Below are positions 52,746-63,311 of a stretch of 64,000 bases of DNA, in pieces. The notes beneath the pieces are model-generated. The model had not been told where the DNA came from. It did no database searches and worked only from the letters and a program-made list of their open reading frames with translations. The translations under genes were made by a program, and so were the position numbers. The stretch is from Arenimonas sp049195245 (GTDB lineage Bacteria; Pseudomonadota; Gammaproteobacteria; Xanthomonadales; Xanthomonadaceae), in the NCBI RefSeq assembly GCF_049195245.1, contig NZ_JBMIRR010000025.1, positions 62,001 through 126,000 of the forward strand, in the 5' to 3' direction. Positions within the stretch are counted from its first letter, which is position 1. Each line of letters starts with the position of its first letter.

Positions 52746-53402
52746 ATGACCGACGAAACCACGCCTGCCCCCGGTCCCGCGCCGCTCACCGCGGTCGAAG
52801 CCCGCATCCTGGGCAGCCTGGTGGAGAAGGAAGCCACCACGCCCGAGGCCTATCCGCTCACCGCCAACGCGGTCGTGCTGGCCTGCAACCAGAAGAGCAA
52901 CCGCGAGCCGGTGCTGGAGCTGGAACCGGGCGAGGTGGGCCACGCCCTGCGCGATCTCGAGGGCCGCGGCCTGGTGCGCTCGGTACATGGCGCGCGGGCC
53001 CAGCGCTACGAACACCGGATGGCGACCGCCTACTCACTGACGCTGCCGCAGCAGGCGGTGGCCAGCGTGCTGCTGCTGCGCGGACCGCAGACGGTGGCCG
53101 AACTGCTGGCCCGCTGCGAGCGCCTGGCCACGCTGCGCGACCTGGAGGAGGTGCGCACCGTGCTGGAACGACTGCAGCAGCGCGGCCTGGCCATCAATCT
53201 CGGGCGCGGACCCGGCCAGCGCGAGGATCGCTACATGCACCTGCTGTGCGGACCCGTGTCGCCCGAGGACCTGCCGCCGGCACGCGCACCGGCCGCTGCC
53301 AGCGACCGCAGCACGCTGGAGCACCGGGTGGCGGCGCTGGAAGCCGAGGTGTCGTGGCTGCGCGCGCAGGTGGCGCGTTTGTTGCCGGACGCCGCCGACT
53401 GA
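52746..53402 (+). CDS. yceH: YceH family (DUF480) protein
   Basis: A 218-residue soluble protein with two tandem winged helices (about residues 12-90 and 95-170). LTAVEARILGSLVEKEATTPEAYPLTANAVVLACNQKSNREPV is the diagnostic opening, with VGHALRDLEGRGLVRSVHG, SVLLLRGPQTVAELLARCERL and a C-terminal coiled coil (EHRVAALEAEVSWLRAQVARLL). Function is unestablished; the fold suggests nucleic-acid binding. It is transcribed rightward alone and converges with a lipoprotein gene. Confidence 0.92.
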   Translation: MTDETTPAPGPAPLTAVEARILGSLVEKEATTPEAYPLTANAVVLACNQKSNREPVLELEPGEVGHALRDLEGRGLVRSVHGARAQRYEHRMATAYSLTLPQQAVASVLLLRGPQTVAELLARCERLATLRDLEEVRTVLERLQQRGLAINLGRGPGQREDRYMHLLCGPVSPEDLPPARAPAAASDRSTLEHRVAALEAEVSWLRAQVARLLPDAAD

Positions 53403-53413
53403 AGGATCGCGTC

Positions 53414-54442
53414 TCAGCGCGGGGGCGGGGGCGGCGGACAGCCGGTCCCGTCGCAGCCGCCCAGCGCCATCGTCAGCACCAGCGAACCGTCGGACAGGTT
53501 GGGCGGCGCTTCGCCGCGCGGCTCGACCAGGAACAGCGCCGCGCGCGGACCACTGAAGGCCGGCCCGACGGTGAAGCTCCCCACCACGATGTAGGACGGC
53601 ATCGCCCGCAGCCGCGCCACGACCGCGGGGTTGAGCGGCTCGGCGCCCATCTCCTCGCGACGCTCCATCCAGCGCTTGAGGTCGCCCTGGTGCGCGTAGC
53701 GCAGGGCGCCGGACTTGAGCGCGTCCAGCACCAGGGCCTCGCTGTTGCCGGCCGCCGCTGCGGACGCGGGCAACGGGGCCGCGGGGCGCGGGGCCGCCTG
53801 CTCACTCACGGGAGATTCCGATGCAGGCTCCGGGCTGGCGCGCACCGGGGCCGCCGGCGCCGCATCCACGCGGGGCACCGGGGCTTCGGCGCTGTCGCCG
53901 ATGATGACGCGGCCGTTCCGCATCGTGTGCACCGCGTCATACCGGCGGCCGAAGACCTGTTCGCTGGCCTGGGCCAGCTCCGGACCGCTGCCCTGCGCCA
54001 TCCAGTAGCGGCCGCAGTCATCGCCCGCTGACTGCGAGCGCTCCAGCCGCGAGGGACCCAGGGCCTGGCCGGTGATGCGCTGCGGCTGGTCGCCGCTGGC
54101 GAAGATGGCGCCGATGCGCGTCTGCGGTGATGGCCGCACCAGCCACACGCTGGCATCGGGCGCGGTAAGCAGCAGCGACACCGGACCGGGCACCAGGATG
54201 TCCACGCGGCGGATGGTCTCCCGCCCCGGCTCGGCGTTTTCGCCCGGTGCGCCGCCATCGACGACGAACAGGCGGCCTGGCACCGGCAACGACAGTCCCG
54301 GGAAGCGGCAGCGGCTCCAGTCCACTGCCGCGGCGGGTGCCGGCCCTGGCGCGGCGGACGGCACGGTCTCGGGCGTCGGCGCCTCGCCGCCACACGCGGA
54401 CAGCAGCAGGAGCAGCAGGCTCAGGGACAGGGATGCACGCAT
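53414..54442 (-). CDS. Lipoprotein of unknown function
   Basis: A 342-residue lipoprotein. Signal peptide with lipobox LLSAC (Cys17), a Pro/Ala-rich spacer, a beta-rich N-terminal part (about 40-185: WSRCRFPGLSLPVPGRLFVVDGG...VDILVPGPVSLLLTAPDASVWLV), an Ala/Pro linker (about 190-235), and a C-terminal part (about 240-342) ending in GGCDGTGCPPPPPPR. That tail resembles VHIVGSFxxG-type statements about cell function in domains from exopolysaccharide-associated proteins only superficially. I do not recognise a family. ATG 54442 is chosen for the signal peptide. Confidence 0.7.
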   Translation of the reverse strand: MRASLSLSLLLLLLSACGGEAPTPETVPSAAPGPAPAAAVDWSRCRFPGLSLPVPGRLFVVDGGAPGENAEPGRETIRRVDILVPGPVSLLLTAPDASVWLVRPSPQTRIGAIFASGDQPQRITGQALGPSRLERSQSAGDDCGRYWMAQGSGPELAQASEQVFGRRYDAVHTMRNGRVIIGDSAEAPVPRVDAAPAAPVRASPEPASESPVSEQAAPRPAAPLPASAAAAGNSEALVLDALKSGALRYAHQGDLKRWMERREEMGAEPLNPAVVARLRAMPSYIVVGSFTVGPAFSGPRAALFLVEPRGEAPPNLSDGSLVLTMALGGCDGTGCPPPPPPR

Positions 54443-54503
54443 GGGGGAACTCCGGAATCGCATCGGCCGAAGCATAGCCCGGCCGCGGCCCGGCGCCACC
54501 GCG

Positions 54504-55382
54504 TCAGGGATGTTCGGCCTCGGCGTGCACCCGCTCGCGGCGGATCAGGTACAGGCCGCTGGCGACGATGATGCCGGCGCCCACGAAGGTCCAGCCGTCG
54601 GGCAGCACCTGCCACACCAGCCAGTCCAGACCCAGTCCCCAGGCCAGCGCGCTGTATTCGAACGGCGCCACCACCGAGGCTTCGCCGGAGCGGAAGGCCT
54701 CGGTGACGGCGACCTGCCCCAGGAAACCGGTACCGCCGACAGCCACGATCACCCAGGCATCGGCCGCGCGCAGGTCGTGCCACTGCGGCAGGGCCAGGGC
54801 CGTGGCGCCGACCGCGGTGATCGCCAGCATCCAGAACACCATCGCCTGCGTGCTGTCGGTCCGGTGCAGCACCCGCACCGTGATCGCCGACAGCGCGTAG
54901 CCGGCGGCCGCGAGCAGCACGGCCAGGCCCGCCCAGGTGAACATGCCTTCGCCGCTGGGACGCAGCACCACCAGCACGCCCAGCAGGCCGACGCCGATCG
55001 CGGCCCAGCGGCGCGGACCAACCTTTTCGCCCAGCAGCGGCACCGACATCGCGGTGATCATCAGCGGCGCCACGAAGAACAGGGCATAGGCTCCCGTCAG
55101 CGGCATGCGCTTGAGGGCATACGCGAAGGTGGACAACATCGCGATGGCCAGCGCGCCGCGCAGCAGGTGCAGCGGCCAGCGCACGCGGAACAGGCCGCGC
55201 ACACCGCCGGTGAGCAGCACCCACGCCACCACCAGCGGCAGCGAGGACAGCGCGCGCAGCGCGGCGACCTGCATCGCGGGGTAATGGCCGGCCAGGTGCT
55301 TGAGCCCGCCGTCCATCAGCGAGAACAGGCCGACCGCCAGCAGCATCGCGATGATGCCGCGCAGGTTGTTGGGAGGGGACAT
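54504..55382 (-). CDS. EamA-family (DMT) transporter
   Basis: A 292-residue inner-membrane protein of ten hydrophobic segments in two EamA repeats (about residues 5-140 and 150-285). AMLLAVGLFSLMDGGLKHLAG, ALRALSSLPLVVAWVLL, FFVAPLMITAMSVPLLGEKVGPRRWAAIGVGLLGVLVVLRP and GTGFLGQVAVTEAFRSGEASVVAPFEYSALAWGLGLDWLVWQVLP are typical of drug/metabolite exporters. The substrate is unknown. ATG 55382 is preferred to an in-frame ATG 14 codons upstream. It stands 62 bases upstream of the lipoprotein gene on the same strand. Confidence 0.88.
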   Translation of the reverse strand: MSPPNNLRGIIAMLLAVGLFSLMDGGLKHLAGHYPAMQVAALRALSSLPLVVAWVLLTGGVRGLFRVRWPLHLLRGALAIAMLSTFAYALKRMPLTGAYALFFVAPLMITAMSVPLLGEKVGPRRWAAIGVGLLGVLVVLRPSGEGMFTWAGLAVLLAAAGYALSAITVRVLHRTDSTQAMVFWMLAITAVGATALALPQWHDLRAADAWVIVAVGGTGFLGQVAVTEAFRSGEASVVAPFEYSALAWGLGLDWLVWQVLPDGWTFVGAGIIVASGLYLIRRERVHAEAEHP

Positions 55383-55427
55383 GCGGGCATTGTGCGGCAA
55401 TCCCGTGACCGGGCCCAAGGCCACGGG

Positions 55428-55826
55428 TCAGTGGCGTGAGCAGGCGCGTGCCACCTTGGCGTCCAGGGCCGAGCGTTCGCGGAAACCGAGCCGGTTCCAG
55501 AGCCGGTCGCGCACGTGCTCTGCCTCGCGCCGGGCCTTGTCACAGCGAGCCAGCCGCGGATCGGGCTGCGCCGGCCGAGGTGAAGCCACCGGTCGCCTCG
55601 CGCCGGACCGCGCCGCCGTGCGCGGTGCCTCAACCGCGACCGCAGGCAGGGGCGGTCTGACGTCGCCGATCTCACGCACCCAGTGTGTTTGCCGCGCATC
55701 GGCACAAGGCAGCGTCTGGTAGCTGGCCACGCCATAGGCACCGACGCACTTGTGCAGCACCGCGCCACCCGCATCCAGAACCAGGCAGCCCAGCAACAAG
55801 CCCACGCTCCGCATCATCACCCGCAT
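55428..55826 (-). CDS. DUF4124-like exported protein
   Basis: A 132-residue exported protein. A signal peptide or anchor (MRVMMRSVGLLLGCLVLDAGG) is followed by AVLHKCVGAYGVASYQTLPCADARQTHWV, the Cys-pair pattern of DUF4124 domains. A basic Pro/Ala linker and a helical C-terminal part (RLARCDKARREAEHVRDRLWNRLGFRERSALDAKVARACSRH) follow. ATG 55826 has AGGGAGGA just upstream. Function unknown. The neighbouring gene at 55994-56488 encodes the same architecture with different sequence, suggesting an old tandem duplication. Confidence 0.75.
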   Translation of the reverse strand: MRVMMRSVGLLLGCLVLDAGGAVLHKCVGAYGVASYQTLPCADARQTHWVREIGDVRPPLPAVAVEAPRTAARSGARRPVASPRPAQPDPRLARCDKARREAEHVRDRLWNRLGFRERSALDAKVARACSRH

Positions 55827-55993
55827 CGTCGTCCTCCCTTCGGGGACGATCATTCCATCGCAGGGCCGGCGCGGCCGCCGCCGGACAATGGCGCCCGGTC
55901 CGGCACGACTCCGGCGCTGTCGCAGGTAGGAAATTGGATGGGTTCTCCGAAGGGCTGCCCGCCCCTCAACGACGGGCCGCCAGGATTTTCGCC

Positions 55994-56488
55994 TCAGAGG
56001 TCCGCCGATTCCTGCACCGGCGAATCGGGATCGCGGCATTGCTCCACGACCCAGCGCTTGATCGCCTCGCGCTGGGCCTGCGTCAGGTCCAGCCAGGGCT
56101 TGGCCTCCGCCGCGTCGGAGAAGTCGTGGGCAAGGGTGCAATCACTCTTGCGCGCCGGGATCGACGGAGCTTCGGCGGCGGCGAGCGCCAGTGCCTCGGC
56201 CTCGCGTCGTGCCTGCTCCGCCAGCCGCACCTCTTCGGCCAGCCGTGCGGCCTGGGCCGCCTGTTCGGCCTCGGCCTGCGCCAGTGCCGCCCGCTGTGCC
56301 AGCACCTCCGGATCCGGCGCCGGATCGGGTGAGGCATCGCGCTTCCAGACCTGGGTGCTGCCGCGCGGGCAAGGCTCGGACTGGATGCTGACCGCCCCCT
56401 TGTCGTCGGTGCACTTGTACAGCGACTCGGCGGCGGCCGGCGCGGCAGCCAGCAGCAGGCAGAACAGGACGGGCAAGGTGCGTGGCAT
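55994..56488 (-). CDS. DUF4124 exported protein
   Basis: A 164-residue exported protein. The signal peptide ends at APAAAES (about residue 20), followed by a DUF4124 unit, LYKCTDDKGAVSIQSEPCPRGSTQVWKRD. A long Ala/Glu-rich helix (about 65-115) likely forms a coiled coil, and a C-terminal segment LDLTQAQREAIKRWVVEQC closes it. Function unknown; the domain is common in gammaproteobacterial envelopes. It is divergent from the large diguanylate cyclase gene, 126 bases away. The 167-base gap to the DUF4124-like gene downstream holds nothing I can identify. Confidence 0.8.
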   Translation of the reverse strand: MPRTLPVLFCLLLAAAPAAAESLYKCTDDKGAVSIQSEPCPRGSTQVWKRDASPDPAPDPEVLAQRAALAQAEAEQAAQAARLAEEVRLAEQARREAEALALAAAEAPSIPARKSDCTLAHDFSDAAEAKPWLDLTQAQREAIKRWVVEQCRDPDSPVQESADL

Positions 56489-56614
56489 GGCGGTCTCGCG
56501 ACGGCGGGGACGCCCCAGATTACCCCCGCCACCCGCATCTGTGACTTTCTTCATTCCGGGCCGGAGCGGATTGGGCATACTCGGGCCGGAAACGGCGGAG
56601 GAGCCCTCGGGCGG

Positions 56615-59563
56615 ATGCGGCGGCGGTTAGGGACGACCCTGTGCTTGGCGATGATGGCGGCGCCCGCGACCGCCCTGGACCTCGACCGCCGCGTCGAGGA
56701 CTACACCGTGCAGTCCTGGACCATCGAGGACGGCCTGCCGCACAACATGATCCACCGCATCGCCCAGAGCGAGGAGGGCTTCCTCTGGCTCGCCACCTGG
56801 GAAGGCGCGGTGCGTTTCAACGGCCGCGACTTCAGCGTCTTCAATACCTACAACGTGCCGGGCATGACCACCCGCGGCTTCCGCGCGGTGCTGCCCGACC
56901 CGGCCGGCGGCATGCTGCTGGGCTCCACCCGAAACGGCCTGTGGCGCGTGCGTGGCGACGACTGGCAGCCGGTGGCGGAGGGTGAGTTGGCGAAAGTGTG
57001 GACCACGTCCCTGCTGCGCCTGCCCAACGGCGCGCTCTGGATCGGCTCCGAGGATGGACTGTACCGCCTTGATGCGCGCGGCAAGCGCACCGGCCACTTC
57101 GACGACGACCTCGGGCAGCAACCGGCCTGGGTGTTCAAGGTGCTCGAGCAGGACGACGGCAGCGTGCTGGTAGCCGCCGAGGGCGGACTGTTCCGGATCG
57201 CCGCCGATGCCGACCGGGCCGAACCCTTTGGCGCGCTGTCGGGCCTGCCGCCGGGTCCCGCGCGCACCCTCACCCGTCGCCGCAATGGCGAAGTCCTGGT
57301 GGCCGGCGATCGTGGCGTCTACCGGCTGCAGGGCCAGCGCCTGCTGCCGCTGCCGGGCCTGGAGCATGCCCGCGTGGACGCGCTGCTGGAAGACCGCGAC
57401 GGCGCGCTCTGGGCCAACACCTCCGAACACGGCCTGATGCACTGGTACCAGGGCCGCGTGCAGTCGCTCGGCGCCTACAAGGGCATCACCGGCCGCGGCA
57501 CCGAAGCCCTGATCGAGGACCGTGAAGGCCTGATCTGGGTGGGCACCACCAATGGCCTGTTCCGCATCGCCGATGGCCCGGTGAAATCGCTCGACACCGC
57601 GCGCGGCCTGACCGACGGCTATACCCGCACGGTACTGGCCGCCAGCGACGGCAGTGTGTGGATAGGCACCGGCCTGGGCGCCGACGTGCTGCGCGACGGC
57701 AAGTTGTCGCCAGCCCCGGTACGCTGGGCCAGCACGACACCGAGCTCGGTGCTGACGCTGGCCGAGAACCGCGATGGCGTGTGGCTGGGCACCTTCGATG
57801 AAGGCCTGATCCGGGCCAGCCGCCGTCCCGGCGATCCGGAGTTGCGCGCGCGCCGCAGCGACGGCCTGCCCTCCGACCACATCCGCGCGATCGAGCCCGC
57901 CAGCGACGGCGGCCTGTGGATCGGCACGGTCGCCGGCCTGGCGCATCGGTCCGCCGAGGGCGTGATCAGCAGCTTCCGGGGCGAGGGCCGCCTGCCGGAA
58001 ACCATCGTGCGTTCGCTCGCGGAACAGCCCGACGGGCAGCTGTGGATCGGCACCGGCACCGGCCTGGCGCTGCGCTCTCCCGACGGCCGCTTCCGGGTGT
58101 TTACCGAGCAGGAGTATCCGGCCACCTCGGCCTTCGATTTCCTCAGCGATGCCGACGGCACCCTGTGGATCGGCAGCGACCGCGGTCTGGTGCGCCATCG
58201 CGACGGACAATTCACCGCCTTCGGCCAGGACGTGGGCCTGCCCAACGAATCGATCTTCCGCGTGCTGGCCGACCCGCGCGGCGACCTGTGGCTGACCAGC
58301 AACGACGGCGTGTTCCGGATCCCGCGCGCGCAGTTCGCCGAGATCGATGCGGGCACGCGCGAAGAACTTTCGGTGGACGTGATCGACCACGCCGACGGCA
58401 TGCCCAGCAGCCAGGCCAACGGCAGCAGCATGCCCGCGGGGGCGATGACCGGCGACGGAAGGCTGTGGGTGCCGACGGCCGCGGGCGTGGCCATCATCGA
58501 CACCGCCGCGGTGGCGCAGGCCGAGCCCGACGCGCTGCCGCTGGCGATCGAGCGCATCAGCATCGACGGCGTGCGCATGAGCCTGGTGCCGCTTTACGAA
58601 CGGCCTGTGTCGGAGGCGCGCCGCATCGTCATCCGTTACGCCGGCCTGAGCTTCCGCAACGCCGGCAACCTGCGCTACCGCTATCGCCTGGAAGGCTTCG
58701 ATCCGGACTGGGTGGACGTGGCCGACGCCAACGAGGCGGTGTTCACCAACCTGCCGCCGGGCGACTTCCGTTTCCGGGTGCAGGCCACGGTGCGGCCCTC
58801 GGAATGGGACCGCGCCACCGTGCTGGGCGAACAGGTGGTGGACTTCCGGCTACAGCCGCCGTTCTGGCGCACGCCCTGGTTCCAGGCGCTGGTCGCGGTG
58901 CTGGGGCTGTTGGCCCTGATCGGCGTCTGGCGCCTGCGCACCATGATCTTCGAGCGCCGCGCCCAGGCCCTGCGCGACATGGTGGAAGCGCGCACGCAGG
59001 AGCTGAGCGAGAAGAACGCCGCCCTGCAGCGCGCCGACCGCGAGCGCGAATTCCTGATGGTGCGTCTCGAGCGCCAGGCCACCCAGGACGAACTGACCGG
59101 CCTGCCCAACCGCCGCGCCGGCGACCAGCGCCTGGCCGCGATCTGCGCGGACGAAGCGGCGCCGCTGGCCTGCGTCGCCCTGCTGGACCTGGACCGCTTC
59201 AAGGCCATCAACGACCAGCACGGCCACGCGGCCGGTGACGCGGTGTTGCGCGCAGTGGCCCGGGTGATCGCCGAGGCCGTGGACGAGCACGGCTTCGCCT
59301 CGCGCCATGGCGGCGAGGAATTCATGCTGGCCTTCTGCGGCCTGGCGCAGTCCGAGGCCTGGGAACGCTGCGAGCGGCTGCGCCGCGAACTGGCCGTGCT
59401 GAAGGTGCGGCTGGACGATGGCCAGGTAATCGGCAGCACCGCCAGCATCGGGCTGTCGCGCGCGCGCCTCGGTGCCACCCCGGACGAATTGCTGCGCGAG
59501 GCCGACGAGCAGCTCTACCGCGCAAAAGCCGCCGGGCGCGACCGCGTCTACGCGGCCGAATGA
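56615..59563 (+). CDS. Propeller-sensor diguanylate cyclase (reg_prop, Y_Y_Y, GGDEF)
   Basis: A 982-residue protein. A signal peptide (residues 1-20) leads into a periplasmic beta-propeller of repeated reg_prop motifs (about 25-640; recurring WIGT/LWIGSDRGL patterns such as GFLWLATWEGAVRF, LWIGSEDGLYRL, IWVGTTNGLFRI, LWIGTVAGLAHR, LWIGSDRGLVRH). Next come a Y_Y_Y domain (about 665-735, LRYRYRLEGFDPDW), one membrane segment (about 755-775), a coiled coil and a GGDEF domain (about 815-980) with SRHGGEEF. No RxxD I-site is seen at the usual spacing. It converts a periplasmic signal into cytoplasmic cyclic di-GMP; the ligand is unknown. AGGAG-like GGAGGAG lies upstream of ATG 56615. Confidence 0.92.
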   Translation: MRRRLGTTLCLAMMAAPATALDLDRRVEDYTVQSWTIEDGLPHNMIHRIAQSEEGFLWLATWEGAVRFNGRDFSVFNTYNVPGMTTRGFRAVLPDPAGGMLLGSTRNGLWRVRGDDWQPVAEGELAKVWTTSLLRLPNGALWIGSEDGLYRLDARGKRTGHFDDDLGQQPAWVFKVLEQDDGSVLVAAEGGLFRIAADADRAEPFGALSGLPPGPARTLTRRRNGEVLVAGDRGVYRLQGQRLLPLPGLEHARVDALLEDRDGALWANTSEHGLMHWYQGRVQSLGAYKGITGRGTEALIEDREGLIWVGTTNGLFRIADGPVKSLDTARGLTDGYTRTVLAASDGSVWIGTGLGADVLRDGKLSPAPVRWASTTPSSVLTLAENRDGVWLGTFDEGLIRASRRPGDPELRARRSDGLPSDHIRAIEPASDGGLWIGTVAGLAHRSAEGVISSFRGEGRLPETIVRSLAEQPDGQLWIGTGTGLALRSPDGRFRVFTEQEYPATSAFDFLSDADGTLWIGSDRGLVRHRDGQFTAFGQDVGLPNESIFRVLADPRGDLWLTSNDGVFRIPRAQFAEIDAGTREELSVDVIDHADGMPSSQANGSSMPAGAMTGDGRLWVPTAAGVAIIDTAAVAQAEPDALPLAIERISIDGVRMSLVPLYERPVSEARRIVIRYAGLSFRNAGNLRYRYRLEGFDPDWVDVADANEAVFTNLPPGDFRFRVQATVRPSEWDRATVLGEQVVDFRLQPPFWRTPWFQALVAVLGLLALIGVWRLRTMIFERRAQALRDMVEARTQELSEKNAALQRADREREFLMVRLERQATQDELTGLPNRRAGDQRLAAICADEAAPLACVALLDLDRFKAINDQHGHAAGDAVLRAVARVIAEAVDEHGFASRHGGEEFMLAFCGLAQSEAWERCERLRRELAVLKVRLDDGQVIGSTASIGLSRARLGATPDELLREADEQLYRAKAAGRDRVYAAE

Positions 59564-59608
59564 GGTGGCGCAGGTCGTGCTGGGGCGGCCTGCGAAGCGC
59601 GGCCCGCC

Positions 59609-59627
59609 CCCATGCGTAGTGCATGGG
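59609..59627. terminator. Hairpin between convergent genes
   Basis: CCCATGC (59609-59615) pairs with GCATGGG (59621-59627) around GTAGT. A larger GGGGCGG/CCGCCCC pairing overlaps its left side. It lies between the cyclase stop and the convergent acidic-protein stop; TTTT occurs 11 bases to the right. Confidence 0.4.
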
Positions 59628-59648
59628 AGAGGGCGCGTTTTCCCCGGA

Positions 59649-60038
59649 TCAGGTGGGCTTGACGGGGGGCTCGGCGCCTACGTCTTCATCCGGGATTTCG
59701 GGCGAGTCGATGTCGCCTTCGTCCTCGAGGTTAATCGCATCCTGCGGATCGATGCCTTCCGGATCGCCCAGCTCATCGGGCGAGGAGCTGTAGCGCCCCG
59801 CCTCGCTGCCGTAGTCACCGGACCCGGCCTGGGTGGCGGAACCGCTGCCGGAGCGCCCGTAGTCGCCCTGGAACGGCGCGGACGAGTCCCAGTCGGCCGG
59901 CGGATTGAAGCCGTCCTGGCGCGGATCGTAGGCGGCCTGCGACAGGCCCGTGCCTTCATTGCCGCCCGAGTCGGGCTGCGCCTTGCCCTCATCGGGGTCC
60001 GTGACGAATCCATCTGCCGCTTTGGGGTGCTTGGCCAT
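59649..60038 (-). CDS. Acidic, probably disordered protein
   Basis: A 129-residue protein with no signal peptide, no Cys and few hydrophobic residues: Asp/Glu/Gly/Ser/Pro-rich throughout (for example DDSSAPFQGDYGRSGSGS-like and DELGDPEGIDPQDAINLEDEGD). It begins MAKHPKAADGFVTDPDEGKAQPDSGG. A strong AGGAGATCGGCC ribosome site precedes ATG 60038, which supports a real gene. Similar short proteins occur in related genera as hypothetical proteins. I cannot assign a function; a stress or desiccation role would be guesswork. Confidence 0.65.
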   Translation of the reverse strand: MAKHPKAADGFVTDPDEGKAQPDSGGNEGTGLSQAAYDPRQDGFNPPADWDSSAPFQGDYGRSGSGSATQAGSGDYGSEAGRYSSSPDELGDPEGIDPQDAINLEDEGDIDSPEIPDEDVGAEPPVKPT

Positions 60039-60149
60039 GGCCGATCTCCTGGGGGGGGGTAGGCAGGCGCGGAGTCGCGCCTGTTGCAGGAACGCTGCAA
60101 TACCCGTGCCAGCGACCGGCCAGCAAGGAAGACCCTTCAGGCCTTGCCT

Positions 60150-60187
60150 CCCGGGACGACAGGCAACCCTCGCGCCTGTGACCCGGG
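60150..60187 (-). other. Nested hairpin after the S9 peptidase gene
   Basis: CCCGGG (60150-60155) pairs with CCCGGG (60182-60187), and inside it ACAGGC (60159-60164) pairs with GCCTGT (60174-60179). The structure lies in the 159-base gap just past the peptidase stop codon. No T run follows on the minus strand, so it may be a transcript-end structure rather than an intrinsic terminator. Confidence 0.4.
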
Positions 60188-60197
60188 TCGCGGGGAA

Positions 60198-62246
<2,049 letters not shown>

Positions 62247-62326
62247 GTGGTTTCCCCGGGTGGCGGTGGCGTGGACGGAAGCCGCCCCACTCTACCCGCA
62301 GCCCGGCGCGAAAACAGGGCCGGTCG

Positions 62327-62536
62327 TCAGGGGCGGCCCTTGCCCACCCAGGCGCCGGGGCGCCGGGCGCGGCGCTCGGCCGCGCGTGCCAGGATCGCCT
62401 CCCGCTGCTCCGCGCCCGCCGCCTGCCAGCCGGTGATCTCGGTCAGCAGGCGGCCGCAGCCCAGGCACACGTCCTGCTCGTCCAGGCAGCAGTTGCGGAC
62501 GCAGGGCGAGTCGGGCAGCGGGCGCAGGGGATCCAT
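62327..62536 (-). CDS. DUF1289 small cysteine-rich protein
   Basis: A 69-residue protein with the DUF1289 pattern: SPCVRNCCLDEQDVCLGCGRLLTEI, four to five Cys arranged like a small metal site, then a helical ARAAERRARRP tail. Function unknown; many proteobacteria have one. ATG 62536 places the motif near the N terminus as in relatives. It is leftward, between the S9 peptidase and the glycine-rich protein gene. Confidence 0.85.
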   Translation of the reverse strand: MDPLRPLPDSPCVRNCCLDEQDVCLGCGRLLTEITGWQAAGAEQREAILARAAERRARRPGAWVGKGRP

Positions 62537-62606
62537 GGCGCCCAGTCTGTGCGTGCGGCGCCCGCGGCGCCACTCTCCGTGCGCGGCATCCCCCACCCGG
62601 CCGGAC

Positions 62607-63101
62607 TCAGGTCAGCGCCGAGGATTCTTCGAACGGCAGCACCGTCGCGCCGACTGCCAGCAGCGCGGCCTCGATCCGCGGAAGGTTCTCCTCCGCCGCG
62701 TCCACGGTCATCAGCACATTGCCGGCCTTGATCTCGTCCTCGAAGGTGCGGCGCACCGGATCGGGCAGCGAGGAGCCCACCAGCGCCGACGAGAACGTAC
62801 CGGCCGCGACGCCGGCCGCGGCAATGGCCGCGGCGCCGATCAGGGTCACGCCGAAGGTGGGAACGGCCAGGGCCACCAGGCCCGCGACCAGGCCCGCGGT
62901 GCCGCCGGTGGCGGCACCCTTCAGCGCGGCCGGAACGAAGTCGGTGCTGGCGTTGCGGAACTGCTCGGGGATCGTTTCCATCTCGATGTCGCTGCGCGCG
63001 ATCAGCGCGATGTCCTCGTCGGGGACGCCGGCGCTGCGCACCACGCCGATGGCGCTGCCCATCTGCGGAAGGGGAATGCGGTAGACGCGTTTGATCTTCA
63101 T
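62607..63101 (-). CDS. Small protein with glycine-zipper hydrophobic core
   Basis: A 164-residue protein. A soluble N-terminal part (MKIKRVYRIPLPQMGSAIGVVRSAGVPDEDIALIARSD) is followed by a Gly/Ala-rich hydrophobic stretch (about 62-110: LKGAATGGTAGLVAGLVALAVPTFG...AAAIAAAGVAAGTFSSALVG), and a soluble tail with NVLMTVDAAEENLPRIEAALLAVGATVL. This layout resembles general-stress DUF1269/YflT-like proteins, but I am not certain. The middle segment could insert in membranes. ATG 63101 follows no strong ribosome site (GCCACC context). Confidence 0.65.
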   Translation of the reverse strand: MKIKRVYRIPLPQMGSAIGVVRSAGVPDEDIALIARSDIEMETIPEQFRNASTDFVPAALKGAATGGTAGLVAGLVALAVPTFGVTLIGAAAIAAAGVAAGTFSSALVGSSLPDPVRRTFEDEIKAGNVLMTVDAAEENLPRIEAALLAVGATVLPFEESSALT

Positions 63102-63311
63102 GGCGGTGGCTCCAGTAGGAAATCGGTGGGGACGCTTGCGACGGTCCGGTGCCTTCAAGTTGCAGGCCGGGCATGCAGATCGCAGGAGACCGCGACGACG
63201 CCGTCCGCAGGGTTCGCGGCCCGGAGCCTGTCGCGGCGCGATGGAGCGCCTTGGCACGAAAGGTGCTGCAAGTTCAGTGCCATCACGCCGCGTTCAAGCC
63301 CGGAGTCCCGA

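Noticed and set aside
63102..63311. Possible small gene or structured RNA before the UbiB-family gene
   Set aside because: No open frame with a ribosome site and no convincing stem were found in these 210 bases.
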